A stretch of 64,000 nucleotides of DNA from the NCBI GenBank assembly GCA_964548165.1, contig CAZJQD010000012.1, positions 5,722-69,721 of the forward strand. The letters are read 5' to 3'. This document shows, one piece after another, positions 17,387-26,236 of the stretch; positions within the stretch are counted from its first letter, which is position 1, and the number at the start of each line of letters is the position of its first letter. The notes beneath the pieces are model-generated. The model saw nothing but the letters and a program-made list of their open reading frames with translations. It searched no databases and was not told the origin of the DNA. The position numbers and the translations under genes are program-made. The stretch is from CAZJQD01 sp964548165 [NCBI: uncultured bacterium]. GTDB taxonomy: Bacteria > UBA8481.

Positions 17387-17715
17387 CAATCGTACGGCTC
17401 GACCACGACGGTGATCGAGCCTCCTCCCCATTGGATGGTCCCTGCGGCGGCGGCGGTGTCGAAGGGATTGCGCTTGCCGCTGTCGAGGTTCTGGATCTCC
17501 TCGGAGAAGGCCTCGTCCGAGTTGAGCTTCTGGAGCGTCAACTGGAGCCCGGCCTCGGCGAGGTAGCGCTCCTGGATGATCGCGGCGTGCGCGGACCCGT
17601 GCCGCGCGCCCTGCTGGTAGAAGTGGATGCTGCCCATCACGAGGACGGCCGCGACGATGAGGAGGATGAGCGTGATGACGAGCGCCTGGCCGCCTTGCTG
17701 CGCCGATCGGGTCAT
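17386..17715 (-). CDS. PilX/GspK-like minor pilin-type protein
   Basis: 109 residues. A short basic leader ends in GGQALVITLILLIVAAVLVM, the N-terminal hydrophobic helix of PilX/GspK-type proteins, where Gly precedes the processed residue. Then come FYQQGARHGSAHAAIIQERY and LAEAGLQLTLQKL. The A-E-A-G segment is typical of PilX N-terminal domains. GspK itself is usually three times longer, so this is a minimal PilX-like pseudopilin. The start overlaps the preceding gene's stop by one base and its own stop overlaps the next start, showing translational coupling in the operon. It probably primes or caps a pilus/pseudopilus. Confidence 0.75.
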   Translation of the reverse strand: MTRSAQQGGQALVITLILLIVAAVLVMGSIHFYQQGARHGSAHAAIIQERYLAEAGLQLTLQKLNSDEAFSEEIQNLDSGKRNPFDTAAAAGTIQWGGGSITVVVEPYD

Positions 17716-18395
17716 CAGTTCCTCCTGTAGAGCGCGACGCTCTTGATCTCCGCGCGCTCGATGATGCTGGATCGCCTCGACGCCAATAGCCCCGTCGGGC
17801 GCTTGGAGAAGATGATCTGCATCTCGACGCGGCGGAAGGTCGTAGCGAGCTCGAAGTTGCCGAGCGTGGCGTCGAACGCGGTCCGGGCCACGGGCGAGTC
17901 ATCGGTGTCGTAGAGCGTGATGCGCACTTCGTAGGTATCCCCGTTGTCCGGCTCGATGGCCTCCAGGACGATGTCGTTCTCGATGGCGGACATCGTGCCC
18001 AGGCGATCCCAGGTCCGCGTCGCGCGGTTCCCGGCGAAGGTGTAGGTGAAGTGATCGAGCTGGTTGTCGGCGGAGTTGGAGGACCAGTCCTGGGTGTCGC
18101 CGGGGTCATCGGCGGCGACGAACGCGAAGTCGCTGCCCGTCGACTTGAGGTCGAAGTTGCCGGCGCGCTGGGCCATGGCGGAGAGGTCCTTGCGGATCCA
18201 GTAGGAGAGCGACCGCATGTCGCGTTGCAGCCGCAGCCGCGCCTGGGTCTCCTTGAAGCTGGAGATGTAGTTCAGGAAGAACTGCCCCATGATGAGAACG
18301 ACCGTGCCGACGATGACGCTGACCACGATGAGCTCCATCAGCGTGAAGCCAGCGTCGCCGCGTCCGGGCGCCCTTTGCCGGAGGAGGCTATTCAA
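17715..18395 (-). CDS. PilW/GspJ-like prepilin
   Basis: 226 residues with a class III signal and cleavage motif (GDAG, then FTLMELIVVSVIVGTVVLIM near residues 16-36). Glu at +5 of the mature protein is present, as required for pilin assembly. The C-terminal globular region contains paired strands and a RSSIIERAEIKSVALYRRN end similar to GspJ/PilW proteins, which often finish with a basic strand. It lies between the other two prepilin-like genes, with its start 8 nt inside the preceding gene's end. A prepilin peptidase (PilD) would be needed for processing and is not in the window. Confidence 0.8.
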   Translation of the reverse strand: MNSLLRQRAPGRGDAGFTLMELIVVSVIVGTVVLIMGQFFLNYISSFKETQARLRLQRDMRSLSYWIRKDLSAMAQRAGNFDLKSTGSDFAFVAADDPGDTQDWSSNSADNQLDHFTYTFAGNRATRTWDRLGTMSAIENDIVLEAIEPDNGDTYEVRITLYDTDDSPVARTAFDATLGNFELATTFRRVEMQIIFSKRPTGLLASRRSSIIERAEIKSVALYRRN

Positions 18396-18873
18396 AGGAC
18401 CCCTCGCGCGTGACCATGGTGGTCAAGCTCCGGTCGACGGGGCGGTTCTGGACCGACCAGGTGACGGTCGTGGTGATCTTGATGAAGTCGGTGGGCACGT
18501 CGGCGGGGGACGCGTCCACGAAACTGGAGGCCGACGCCTGCTTCTGGTAGGTGAGGATGGTCTGCCTGGTGTAGGGCGTTCCCGGAAGCACCCCGTCATC
18601 GATGAGAGCCGTGTCACTGCCGTTGAGGTGGTCGATCTCGAGCTCGAGGAAGCCCCCGGCCTTCAGGAGATCGATCTTCTCGGCGCAGAGCAGTTGGGCC
18701 TCGGAGCGGGTGCCCAGGGCATAGGTGTCCATGAAGATCCGGTTCATCGAGAGGAGGAGCGGCAGGAGGCCCACGGTCAGGAGGACGAGCGCGACGATGA
18801 GCTCGATGAGCGTGGCGCCGACGGAATGCCTGCGGCGGTTCGCACCGCGGTTCGAACGCCCCGGCGCGATCAT
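18388..18873 (-). CDS. PilV/GspI-like prepilin
   Basis: 161 residues. The leader ends in HSVG and is followed by ATLIELIVALVLLTVGLLPL, a type IV prepilin helix with Glu at position +5. The next segment (LLLSMNRIFMDTYALGTRSE, then AQLLCAEKIDLLKAGGF) resembles the helical spine of GspI/PilV minor pilins. The start overlaps the stop of pilC by 4 nt. The single cysteine in AQLLCAEK is not a usual pilin disulfide pair. Assignment as a minor pilin is secure; the specific PilV/GspI label rests on order and size. Confidence 0.8.
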   Translation of the reverse strand: MIAPGRSNRGANRRRHSVGATLIELIVALVLLTVGLLPLLLSMNRIFMDTYALGTRSEAQLLCAEKIDLLKAGGFLELEIDHLNGSDTALIDDGVLPGTPYTRQTILTYQKQASASSFVDASPADVPTDFIKITTTVTWSVQNRPVDRSLTTMVTREGSFE

Positions 18874-20084
18874 ACCGGCACGATCTCGCTGAGGCTGAGG
18901 ATCGGGAGAAAGAGCGCGATGATGACGAACCCGAGGACCACGCCCAGGAAGACGATCATGATGGGTTCGATGAGCGACGAGAGCGTGTCCATGACCATCT
19001 CGACCTCGTCCTCGTAGAAGTCGGCGATCTTGGTGAGCATGCCGGACATGTTGCCCGTCGTCTCGCCCACCGAGATCATCTGGACGACGAGGGGCGAGAA
19101 GATGCCGCTGCGCTTGAGGGGGTCGGTGAAGCTGTCGCCGCCGGAGATCGAGTCGCTGACCGAGAGGAGGGCCTCGGTGATGAGCCGGTTGCCGGTGACG
19201 TGGCTGACGATCTGGAGGGCCTGGATGATGGGGACGCCGGAGACGAGGAGCATGGACATGGTGCGCGAGAAGCGAGCCATCGCCGACTTCATCATGAGCT
19301 CGCCGTAGACGGGCACCTTCAGGATGAAGCCGTCGAACTTGCGCTGGAAGCGGGGGTCCTTGAGGGCCATCTTCAAGCCCCAGATGAAGGCGCCGATGCC
19401 GGCGGCGATGAGCATGTACCAGTCGCGCATGATGTTGGACATGGCCATGAGCATGCGGGTGGGCAGGGGGAGCTGCTTGCCGGCCTGGGCGAACGTGGCG
19501 GCGAACTCGGGGACGACGAAGACCAGGATGATCCAGACGATGAGCACGGCGATGGCGAGGACGACGACGGGATAGGTGAGCGCGGACTTGATCTTGCGCC
19601 GGAACTTGTCGGCCTTCTCGGCGTAGGCCGCGAGCCGCTCAAGGACGACGTCCAGGGCGCCCGCGGATTCGCCCGCCCTCACGAGATCGGTGTACATGCG
19701 GTCGAAGACGGCCGGGTGGCGGGCCAGGGCCTGCGAGAGATCCATGCCGCTCTCGATCTCCTGCATCACGTTCATGAGCACTTCCTTGAACGCGGCGTTA
19801 TCCGCCTGCTCGTGGAGCGTTCGCATGCAGGTCGAGAGCGGGATCCCGGCGTTGACGAGCGTGGAAAACATGCTCGTGAAGCGCATGACCTCCTGCGGGT
19901 GGATCTTCTTGCGCCGGAGCCCTCCCAGCATCTCCGTCCAGCTCGCGGCTTTCTCCTCGATGAGGAGCACCTTCAGGTTCTGCCGCCGCAGGCTGACCAG
20001 GACCTCCCGCTCCGCCGCGGCCTCCAGCATCCCCTCCACGAGCCCCCCCGACTTGGTGAAGGCTCGGTAGTGGAACTGGCTCAT
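18870..20084 (-). CDS. pilC: Type IV pilus/type II secretion inner-membrane platform protein
   Basis: 404 residues, the usual length for PilC/GspF. It begins MSQFHYRAFTKSGG, a typical F-x-Y-x-A start. Two copies of the T2SSF domain (about 70-190 and 270-395) each end with membrane segments (YPVVVLAIAVLIVWIILVFV and MIVFLGVVLGFVIIALFLPI). Between the copies lies the conserved FSRTMSMLLVSGVPIIQALQ segment. The protein anchors the assembly ATPase and feeds pilin subunits into the growing filament. Its ATG is 3 nt after the pilB stop, giving an operon order pilB-pilC-prepilins. Confidence 0.93.
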   Translation of the reverse strand: MSQFHYRAFTKSGGLVEGMLEAAAEREVLVSLRRQNLKVLLIEEKAASWTEMLGGLRRKKIHPQEVMRFTSMFSTLVNAGIPLSTCMRTLHEQADNAAFKEVLMNVMQEIESGMDLSQALARHPAVFDRMYTDLVRAGESAGALDVVLERLAAYAEKADKFRRKIKSALTYPVVVLAIAVLIVWIILVFVVPEFAATFAQAGKQLPLPTRMLMAMSNIMRDWYMLIAAGIGAFIWGLKMALKDPRFQRKFDGFILKVPVYGELMMKSAMARFSRTMSMLLVSGVPIIQALQIVSHVTGNRLITEALLSVSDSISGGDSFTDPLKRSGIFSPLVVQMISVGETTGNMSGMLTKIADFYEDEVEMVMDTLSSLIEPIMIVFLGVVLGFVIIALFLPILSLSEIVPV

Positions 20085-20087
20085 CGG

Positions 20088-21977
20088 CTAGTCCGCGAGC
20101 GCGTCTTCGGTCGACACGCGCCAGACTTCCTCCAGCGTCGTGAGGCCATTGAGGGCGACGTCCATGGACGAACTGCGCAGGGTCTTGAAGCCCTTGGGAA
20201 CGAGGACGGACTTGATCTGGGCCGAGGAGGCCTTCTTGAGGATGAGCGACTTGACCGACTCGGTGATCTCGAGGAGCTCGTAGACGCCGACGCGGCCCTG
20301 GTAGCCGGTGTTGTTGCAGGACTCGCATCCGCGCCCCTTGTAGAAGGTCACGCCGAGCCCGATGTTCTCGCGGTGGATGGCCTCCAGGAGCTCCTCCGTC
20401 GGCGCGTAGGGCTCGCGGCAGTGCGGGCAGATCTTGCGCATCAGGCGCTGGGCGACGACGAGCAGCAGGGTGGAGGTGACGAGAAAGGACTCGACGCCCA
20501 TGTTGTCGAGCCGGACGACGGCGCCGGGGGAGTCATTGGTGTGGAGGGTCGAGAAGACGAGGTGACCGGTCAGGGCCGCGTTGATCGCGATCTCGGCCGT
20601 CTCCTTGTCGCGGATCTCGCCGAGCATGATGATGTCGGGGTCCTGGCGGAGCATGGCGCGCAGGACATGCGCGAAGGTGAGCCCGATCTGGGGGCGCGCG
20701 GGGACCTGGTTGATCCCGGGGATGACGTACTCGACGGGGTCCTCGACGGTGAGGATGTTCTTGTCGGTGCGGTTGAGAATCTCGAGGCAGGAGTAGAGCG
20801 TCGTGGTCTTGCCGCTCCCGGTGGGGCCGACGACGAGGATCATGCCGTAGGGCTTGGTGATCGCGCGCTTGATGATCTGGACCTGGTCGGGGGAGAGGCC
20901 GAGCTGTTCGAGGTCGGAGATCGCACCGGTCTTTTCCTTGCCGCGCCCGGACTTGTCGAGGAGCCGGAGGACGACCTTCTCGCCGAAGGCGGTGGGGAGG
21001 GTGGAGATGCGGAAGTCGACCTCGCGGTGGGAGAGCCGGAGCTTGAAGCGCCCGTCCTGCGGGAGCCGACGCTCGGCGATGTCCAGGTCGGCCATGATCT
21101 TGATGCGCGAGATGACGGCGCCGGCGTAGCGCTTGGGCGGGGCGGGAACCTCGTACAGGATGCCGTCGATGCGGTACCGGATCCGGAAGGTCTGCTCGTA
21201 GGGCTCCAGGTGGATGTCGGTCGCCTTCATCTTGAGGGCTTCCTTCACGAGGAGGTTCACCATCTTGATGATCGGGGTTTCCTCGATCTGGGCGCGCAAT
21301 TCGGCCGCGGAGACGTTCTCCTCGCGGTCCTCGACGACCTGGACGTCGTCGTCGTCGATCTCGCCGAGGAGCGCGGACATGGAGTTCGCGGACTCGTAGT
21401 AATCCTGGATGACCTGCTTGAGGTGCGTGGGCGTGGTGAGGAGGATCTCGATCTCCTGGAACCCCGTGATCATGCGCAGGTCGTCGAGGAGGTAGAGGTT
21501 CGTGGGGTCGGTCATCACGACCTTCAACGTGCTGCCGTCCCGCTCGTAGGGGAAGATCAGGTGCTCCCGGACGATGCGGTAGGGGATGAGGTCGCGGAGC
21601 GCCTGGTCGACGTGGTTGATGTCGAGGACGCTGACGTACTGGTGGCCGTACTGGTGACAGAGCGCGCCGACGAGAGCTTCCTCGGAGATCCAGTTGTACT
21701 CGACGAGGATCTCGCCGAGCTTCATGGCGGACTGGGACTGGATGTTGAGGGCGTCCTGGAGCTGCTCGGCGGAGATGAGCCCGGCGGAGACGAGGATATC
21801 GCCGAGCTTTTCGCGGCCTTCGAGCGCTTCGTCGAGGGTGGTCATGTCGGGATTCGGGTCGGCGAGATCGGCGCCCGCGTATTCGGGTGATGGTACAAAG
21901 TCCGCGGATTCCCCGGCCGAGTCTGAGCCGTGAGGAGTTCCGTAGGGGTTATGCGGATCGTGAGGTTGATGTTCCAC
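20088..21977 (-). CDS. pilB: Pilus/secretion assembly ATPase with MshEN c-di-GMP-binding-type N-terminus
   Basis: 629-residue hexameric ATPase that powers filament extension. Residues about 55-110 hold two tandem MshEN-type motifs, KLGDILVSAGLISAEQLQ...Q and KLGEILVEYNWISEEALV...Q, the arrangement that binds c-di-GMP in MshE. The catalytic domain has Walker A GPTGSGKT at 384-391, an Asp box, Walker B (DIIMLGEIRDKETAEIA) and the His box (VFSTLHTNDSPGA). A tetracysteine zinc site follows (CPHC then CESC). The first ~40 residues are His/Pro/Gly-rich and variable, so an internal start (for example the Met of MTTLDEALEGREKLG) is possible. First gene of the operon. A GspE label would be equally defensible. 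Confidence 0.93.
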   Translation of the reverse strand: MEHQPHDPHNPYGTPHGSDSAGESADFVPSPEYAGADLADPNPDMTTLDEALEGREKLGDILVSAGLISAEQLQDALNIQSQSAMKLGEILVEYNWISEEALVGALCHQYGHQYVSVLDINHVDQALRDLIPYRIVREHLIFPYERDGSTLKVVMTDPTNLYLLDDLRMITGFQEIEILLTTPTHLKQVIQDYYESANSMSALLGEIDDDDVQVVEDREENVSAAELRAQIEETPIIKMVNLLVKEALKMKATDIHLEPYEQTFRIRYRIDGILYEVPAPPKRYAGAVISRIKIMADLDIAERRLPQDGRFKLRLSHREVDFRISTLPTAFGEKVVLRLLDKSGRGKEKTGAISDLEQLGLSPDQVQIIKRAITKPYGMILVVGPTGSGKTTTLYSCLEILNRTDKNILTVEDPVEYVIPGINQVPARPQIGLTFAHVLRAMLRQDPDIIMLGEIRDKETAEIAINAALTGHLVFSTLHTNDSPGAVVRLDNMGVESFLVTSTLLLVVAQRLMRKICPHCREPYAPTEELLEAIHRENIGLGVTFYKGRGCESCNNTGYQGRVGVYELLEITESVKSLILKKASSAQIKSVLVPKGFKTLRSSSMDVALNGLTTLEEVWRVSTEDALAD

Positions 21978-22132
21978 GGATTCGTCCTATCAAATTAAAC
22001 CGTTTTAGTCGGCAGATCAAGTCTCCCGCCGTAACTCATTTAAAGCCCGAAGTCCGCCTCCCAATAGCCATTTGTGCCCAGCGGGACGCCTTTCGCCCTT
22101 ATTCCCGGAGTCTTGGGGACCCAGGGGGGAGG

Positions 22133-23563
22133 TCAAATCGACCGGGCCGCGAACTTGCCGCGCTTGAGGAAGCGCCCGTTGCCCGGCTGGGCCTGGACCT
22201 CGCCGTTCTCGTAGGCGACCTGGCCCCTGACCAAGGTGACGGAGGCGCGGCCGCCGATGCGATAGCCCTCGTAGACGTTGTAGTCGCTGCGGGACTTGTG
22301 CGTCTTCGCGCTGATGACGCCGTCGCAGTCCGGGTCCCAGAGGACGAGGTCGGCGTCGGCGCCGACGGCGATCGCGCCCTTCTTGGGGTGGAGCCCGAAG
22401 ATCCGGGCCGCGTTCGTGCAGCAGGTCTCGACCCACCGCTCGGGACTGATCCGCCCCTCCTTCACGCCGTAGGTGTACATCATCGCCAGCCGCTCCTCGA
22501 GCCCGTTGAAGCCGTTGGGGATGAAGCGGAAATCCTGGGTGGCGTCGAAGGGCTTGCCGTCCGGGAGGGTGCCCTTGTTGTTCTTCTGCCCGTTGAAATC
22601 GAACGAGCAGTGATCGGTGCCGATGGTCTCGATGGTGTGATCGGCGAGGGCCTTCCACATCGCGTCGCAGTGCTCGCGCGGGCGGATGGGCGGGGAGAGC
22701 ACGTACTTGGCGCCCTCCCAGTTCGGGAGCTCGTAGAGGTCCTGCGTCAGGAAGAAGTACTGCGTGCAGGTCTCGCCGTAGACCGTGGCCTTGCCCCGGG
22801 CGCGTCCCGCCGCGATCTCCTCGAGGGCCTGCTTCACGGTCGTGTGGACGATGTAGATGGCGCCGCCGGCGATCTCGGTCATGCGGATGATGCGGCCCGC
22901 GGCCTCGCCCTCGGCCTCGGGCGGCTGGGAGAGCGCGTGGTAGATGGGCGCGCCCTTGCCCTCCTTGAGGAACCGGTCGGCCATCGCCACGAGGATCTGG
23001 CCGTTGACGGCGTGGACGGTGACGATGCCGCCGGCGTCGCGCACGCCCTCCACGATCTTGTAGGCCTGGAGATCGTCGACGCCGAGCACGCCGATGTAGG
23101 CGAGGAAGATCTTGAAGGAGTTGATGCCGCGCTCGGAGACGATCTTCGGGAGGTCGGCGGCGATCTGGTCGTTCCAGTCCGTGATGGCCATGTGGTACGT
23201 GTAGTCGCAGCGCGCCTTGGGGGAGGCCTTCGCGTCCCACTTCTCGAGCGCGGACCAGAGCGATTCGCCCTTGGCGGGGATGCAGAAGTCGATGAGGCAG
23301 GTGGTGCCGCCAGCGAGCGCGGCCGCGGTGCCGGAGTCGAAGTCGTCGCGGGAGACGGCGCCCATGAAGGGGAGCTCCATGTGGACGTGCGGATCGATGC
23401 CGCCCGGGATCACCCAGCGCCCGTTGGCGTCGAGGACGCGGTCGCCGTCGAAGACCGCGAGGTCCTTCCCGATGTAGGCGATCGTCTCGCCCTCGATGCG
23501 GATATCGGCGTTGTAGGACTCGCTGGCGGTCACAATCTTGCCGCCCTTGATCACAGTTGCCAT
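22133..23563 (-). CDS. Dihydropyrimidinase/D-hydantoinase family amidohydrolase
   Basis: 476-residue cyclic amidohydrolase that opens dihydropyrimidine or hydantoin rings in reductive pyrimidine catabolism. Metal ligands are visible: HxH in GGIDPHVHMEL, the Lys to be carboxylated in SFKIFLAY, the His of TVHAVNG and of YIVHTT, and the catalytic Asp in GTDHCSF. SPPIRPREH and a C-terminal ADLVLWDPD segment are also typical. The usual HAENG signature reads HAVNG, a family-atypical residue next to a ligand. No other pyrimidine-degradation gene is adjacent, so it stands alone between the pilus operon and the cbb3 locus. The substrate is not certain: phenylhydantoinase and related enzymes share these motifs. 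Confidence 0.9.
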   Translation of the reverse strand: MATVIKGGKIVTASESYNADIRIEGETIAYIGKDLAVFDGDRVLDANGRWVIPGGIDPHVHMELPFMGAVSRDDFDSGTAAALAGGTTCLIDFCIPAKGESLWSALEKWDAKASPKARCDYTYHMAITDWNDQIAADLPKIVSERGINSFKIFLAYIGVLGVDDLQAYKIVEGVRDAGGIVTVHAVNGQILVAMADRFLKEGKGAPIYHALSQPPEAEGEAAGRIIRMTEIAGGAIYIVHTTVKQALEEIAAGRARGKATVYGETCTQYFFLTQDLYELPNWEGAKYVLSPPIRPREHCDAMWKALADHTIETIGTDHCSFDFNGQKNNKGTLPDGKPFDATQDFRFIPNGFNGLEERLAMMYTYGVKEGRISPERWVETCCTNAARIFGLHPKKGAIAVGADADLVLWDPDCDGVISAKTHKSRSDYNVYEGYRIGGRASVTLVRGQVAYENGEVQAQPGNGRFLKRGKFAARSI

Positions 23564-23639
23564 GGCGTCTGCCTCCCGGTGTGAGATCGTGGCCTAGTTA
23601 TAGCTCAAACATGACGGCAAGTCCACGCGTCGGCCGTCC

Positions 23640-26057
23640 CTAGAACCGGCTTTTCGTCGCGAGGGTGACGCCGGCGATGAAGACGAGGGAGTTGGCCGGC
23701 ATCAGGACGGCGACGGCGTACGGGTCGAGCCGGTTCGCAACCGCGAAGGCGATGACGACGGCGTTGTAGAGGAGCGCGAGCGTGATCGTGGCCCGCTCGA
23801 TGCGGGCGAAGCGGCGGGCCTCGGCCAGGAATCCCCGGATTCCCTGCAGGCCTTCTCCGGCGAAGGAGAGATCGGCTTCCTGCACGAGGAAGACGCGGTC
23901 GGTGACCGGCGCCGCCTTCAGGTGCGCGGCGCGGAAGGCCGGGAGGTCGTTGAGCCCGTCGCCGACCATCAGGACGGAGCGCTCCGGCAGGGAATGCACG
24001 AACGCTTCCTTGTCGGCGGGCGAGAGACCGCCGCGGGCCGCGTCCGGCGGGAGACCGAGCGCTTTGGCGGCGGCGCGGACGCGCTCCGGCGCATCGCCGC
24101 TCAGGATGGTGATCGTGAGCCCGTCGCGGCGGAGCGCCTCGATCTCGCTCCCGGCGTCGACGCGCAGGGCCTCCGCCGGCGCGAGGGCCGCGAGGACCTG
24201 GTCGTCGCGGGTCAAGAGGGTCCGGCCGCGCTGAACGCGATCCGCGCTGTCAGGACCGGCATGCGGATCGACACCGCCGGGATCGCGCCCCAGGCGCCAG
24301 GTCGATCCGGCCGCCGTCCAGGTGAGCCCTTCCCCGGGAACCTCGCGCAGCTCGCCCTTCGTCTCGAACGCGGGATCGAAGACGGCGCCCAGGGAGGAGA
24401 GCGTCTCTGCGACGGCGCGGCTCACGGGATGAAAGCTTCTTGCAGCCATGTTGAAGAGCGTGTCGCGATCAAGGACATCGAGCGCGGCCAGTCGGCCGTC
24501 ATCGTCGAGGCGCGGCCGGGTCAGGGTCAGCGTCCCGGTCTTGTCGAAGAGGACGTGGCGGATCTCGAGCGCATCGAAGAGGCCCAGGGCGTTCTGGAGG
24601 TAGACACCGCGGGCGCGGAGGCGGCCGACGGTGAGCTCGAAGGCGAGCGGGAGGCTGATCCCGATGGCGCAGGGGCAGGTCACCATGAGAAGCGTCGTCA
24701 GGACCCGTAGCGCCGTCGCCGGATCGCGACCCAGCCACGAGCCGGCGCCCACCGCGCAGACGATGAAGGTCCCGAGGAGATACCAGCGGGTGAGGCGCGC
24801 GTAGCCATCGACGAGCTGGGCGCCGCGTTTCATCTCGGTGCGCTCGGTGAAGAGCTGGGCGAGCCCGCCGGCGGCGAAGTCGGCGGTGGCCTGCACGAGG
24901 ACGGCCGTGTGCTGGGCGACGATGGCGCCGGCCGGCAGAGTGGCCGGGGCACGGAAGAGGACCGGGTCGCCCTCGCCCGTGATCCAGTCCAGGCGGAACT
25001 CCGCGGCGGGGCTGACGAGTCGGGCCGTCGACGGCACGAGGTCGCCGCGCTGGAGGAGGAGCTCGTCGCCGGCCCTGACCTCGGCGGGGGCGAGGGAGAC
25101 CAGGACCGTTCCACGCCGCACCTGGACGCGCGCGCCTCCCAGGGGATCTTCCGCGAGGAGCGCATGGCGATTTCGCTCCACGTGATGCTCGGCCAGCCAC
25201 CGCCCGAGGAGCATGAAGAAGATGAAGGCGGCGAGGCTGTCGAAGTAGGTGTACCGGGGATCGCCGAAGAAGTGCTGCCAGAGGCTGGCGCCGAAGGTGA
25301 GGAGGATGCCGAGGCTGATGGAGTGATCGAGCGTGAAGACGCGGCGTCGCAGGGCCTCGAAGGAGTGCGCGAAGAAGTGCGCGCCGCAGAAGACGACGCT
25401 GAGGGTGCCCAGGAGCAGGTTGTACTCGAGGAAGAAGCGATACAGCAGGGGCTCCTCCTCGCCGAGGCCGAAGTAGAACGAGAAGGCGACGACCATGCTG
25501 TTCATCGCCAGGGCGCCGGCGAGGCCGAGCTTGAGGAGGAGGCGCGAGGAGCGGGCGGGCGGCGCGGCGTCGCCGGGCGTGAGGGCATAGCCGAAGCCGT
25601 GGAGGTCGAGGACGAAGGCGCGTAGCGGGAAGGTGCGCGGATCGAAACGGATCGCCAGCCGCCCCATCACCGGGTTGAGCTCGAAGTCGTAACCGCCGGC
25701 GCGGCGCGAGAAGAGCTGTTCGATGAGCCAGGTGCAGGCGGCGCAGGAGATGCCCTGGATGTGAAAGTGGCGCACGGCCGTCGTCGCCCTTTCTTCGGTC
25801 GAGACTGCCTCGGCGGCCACGGCACGCTCGACATCCTCGAGCCACCGCATCTCCGGATCGCTCTCGAGCTTGAGGGTGACCGGCACGAGCGGCTTGTCCC
25901 GCAGGTCATAGAAGCGCCCAAGGCCCGCGGACTCCAGGAGCGCGTGGACGTGCGCGCAGCCGGGACAGCAGAAATCGGCTGGTCCACCATCCCGCGAGGT
26001 CATGCCGGCGGGTATGGGATTCGCGCAGTGGCGGCAGAGCCGAATGGCTTGTTCCAT
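23640..26057 (-). CDS. ccoI: Copper-translocating P-type ATPase of cbb3 oxidase maturation
   Basis: 805 residues from the ATG at 26057 (MEQAIRLCRHC). The frame runs further up but gains only Arg/Gly-rich shadow. The N-terminus has the CcoI/FixI cysteine cluster (CRHCANPI, then FCCPGCAHV) and an HMA-like domain with a CAAC metal site near residue 130. The P-type core has the transmembrane CPC motif (TCPCAIGISLP), the phosphorylation loop DKTGTLT, SFHPVSRAVAE with the HP locus, and the hinge VGDGLND. CcoI exports copper to the periplasm for the CuB centre of cbb3 oxidase. It is divergent from ccoS-ccoNO with 179 nt between, unlike the common ccoGHIS order. Confidence 0.93.
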   Translation of the reverse strand: MEQAIRLCRHCANPIPAGMTSRDGGPADFCCPGCAHVHALLESAGLGRFYDLRDKPLVPVTLKLESDPEMRWLEDVERAVAAEAVSTEERATTAVRHFHIQGISCAACTWLIEQLFSRRAGGYDFELNPVMGRLAIRFDPRTFPLRAFVLDLHGFGYALTPGDAAPPARSSRLLLKLGLAGALAMNSMVVAFSFYFGLGEEEPLLYRFFLEYNLLLGTLSVVFCGAHFFAHSFEALRRRVFTLDHSISLGILLTFGASLWQHFFGDPRYTYFDSLAAFIFFMLLGRWLAEHHVERNRHALLAEDPLGGARVQVRRGTVLVSLAPAEVRAGDELLLQRGDLVPSTARLVSPAAEFRLDWITGEGDPVLFRAPATLPAGAIVAQHTAVLVQATADFAAGGLAQLFTERTEMKRGAQLVDGYARLTRWYLLGTFIVCAVGAGSWLGRDPATALRVLTTLLMVTCPCAIGISLPLAFELTVGRLRARGVYLQNALGLFDALEIRHVLFDKTGTLTLTRPRLDDDGRLAALDVLDRDTLFNMAARSFHPVSRAVAETLSSLGAVFDPAFETKGELREVPGEGLTWTAAGSTWRLGRDPGGVDPHAGPDSADRVQRGRTLLTRDDQVLAALAPAEALRVDAGSEIEALRRDGLTITILSGDAPERVRAAAKALGLPPDAARGGLSPADKEAFVHSLPERSVLMVGDGLNDLPAFRAAHLKAAPVTDRVFLVQEADLSFAGEGLQGIRGFLAEARRFARIERATITLALLYNAVVIAFAVANRLDPYAVAVLMPANSLVFIAGVTLATKSRF

Positions 26058-26118
26058 CACGGAAGAGGCCAGGAGGGCGCGCGCCGCGCCGGGAAAACCA
26101 AATCGGATATTCTCGTCC

Positions 26119-26148
26119 TTGACAGGGTGGCGGCCACGACGAAAAGAT
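26119..26148 (+). promoter_or_regulatory. Possible promoter for the cbb3 operon
   Basis: TTGACA at 26119-26124, 18 nt, then AAAGAT at 26143-26148, in the divergent gap between ccoI and ccoS. The -35 is perfect and the -10 poor. No FNR/Anr box (TTGAT-N4-ATCAA) was found in the gap, so oxygen control by FNR is not supported from sequence. Confidence 0.3.
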
Positions 26149-26236
26149 GTTCGTCCTCCGGGGGCATGGATGTCAACGCTCCCGGAACCCGGCCATCGGC
26201 GGCCGGGGTGCAACGCGAGAAGGAGACACGCCCAAC

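Noticed and set aside
14144-17566. A 1140-codon plus-strand open frame opposite the large secreted protein
   Set aside because: It is rich in Asp/Gly/Val/Arg with no domain or signal, and is the mirror of a clearly coding minus strand with signal peptide and beta modules; long antisense frames are expected at this GC content.
17387-18109. N-terminal extension of the large secreted protein to 18109
   Set aside because: That part is an out-of-frame reading of two prepilin genes; the signal peptide begins at 17386, which touches the upstream stop.
19200-21890. An 896-codon plus-strand frame opposite pilB/pilC
   Set aside because: Highly acidic, low-complexity product spanning two genes on the other strand; PilB and PilC motifs prove the minus strand is coding.
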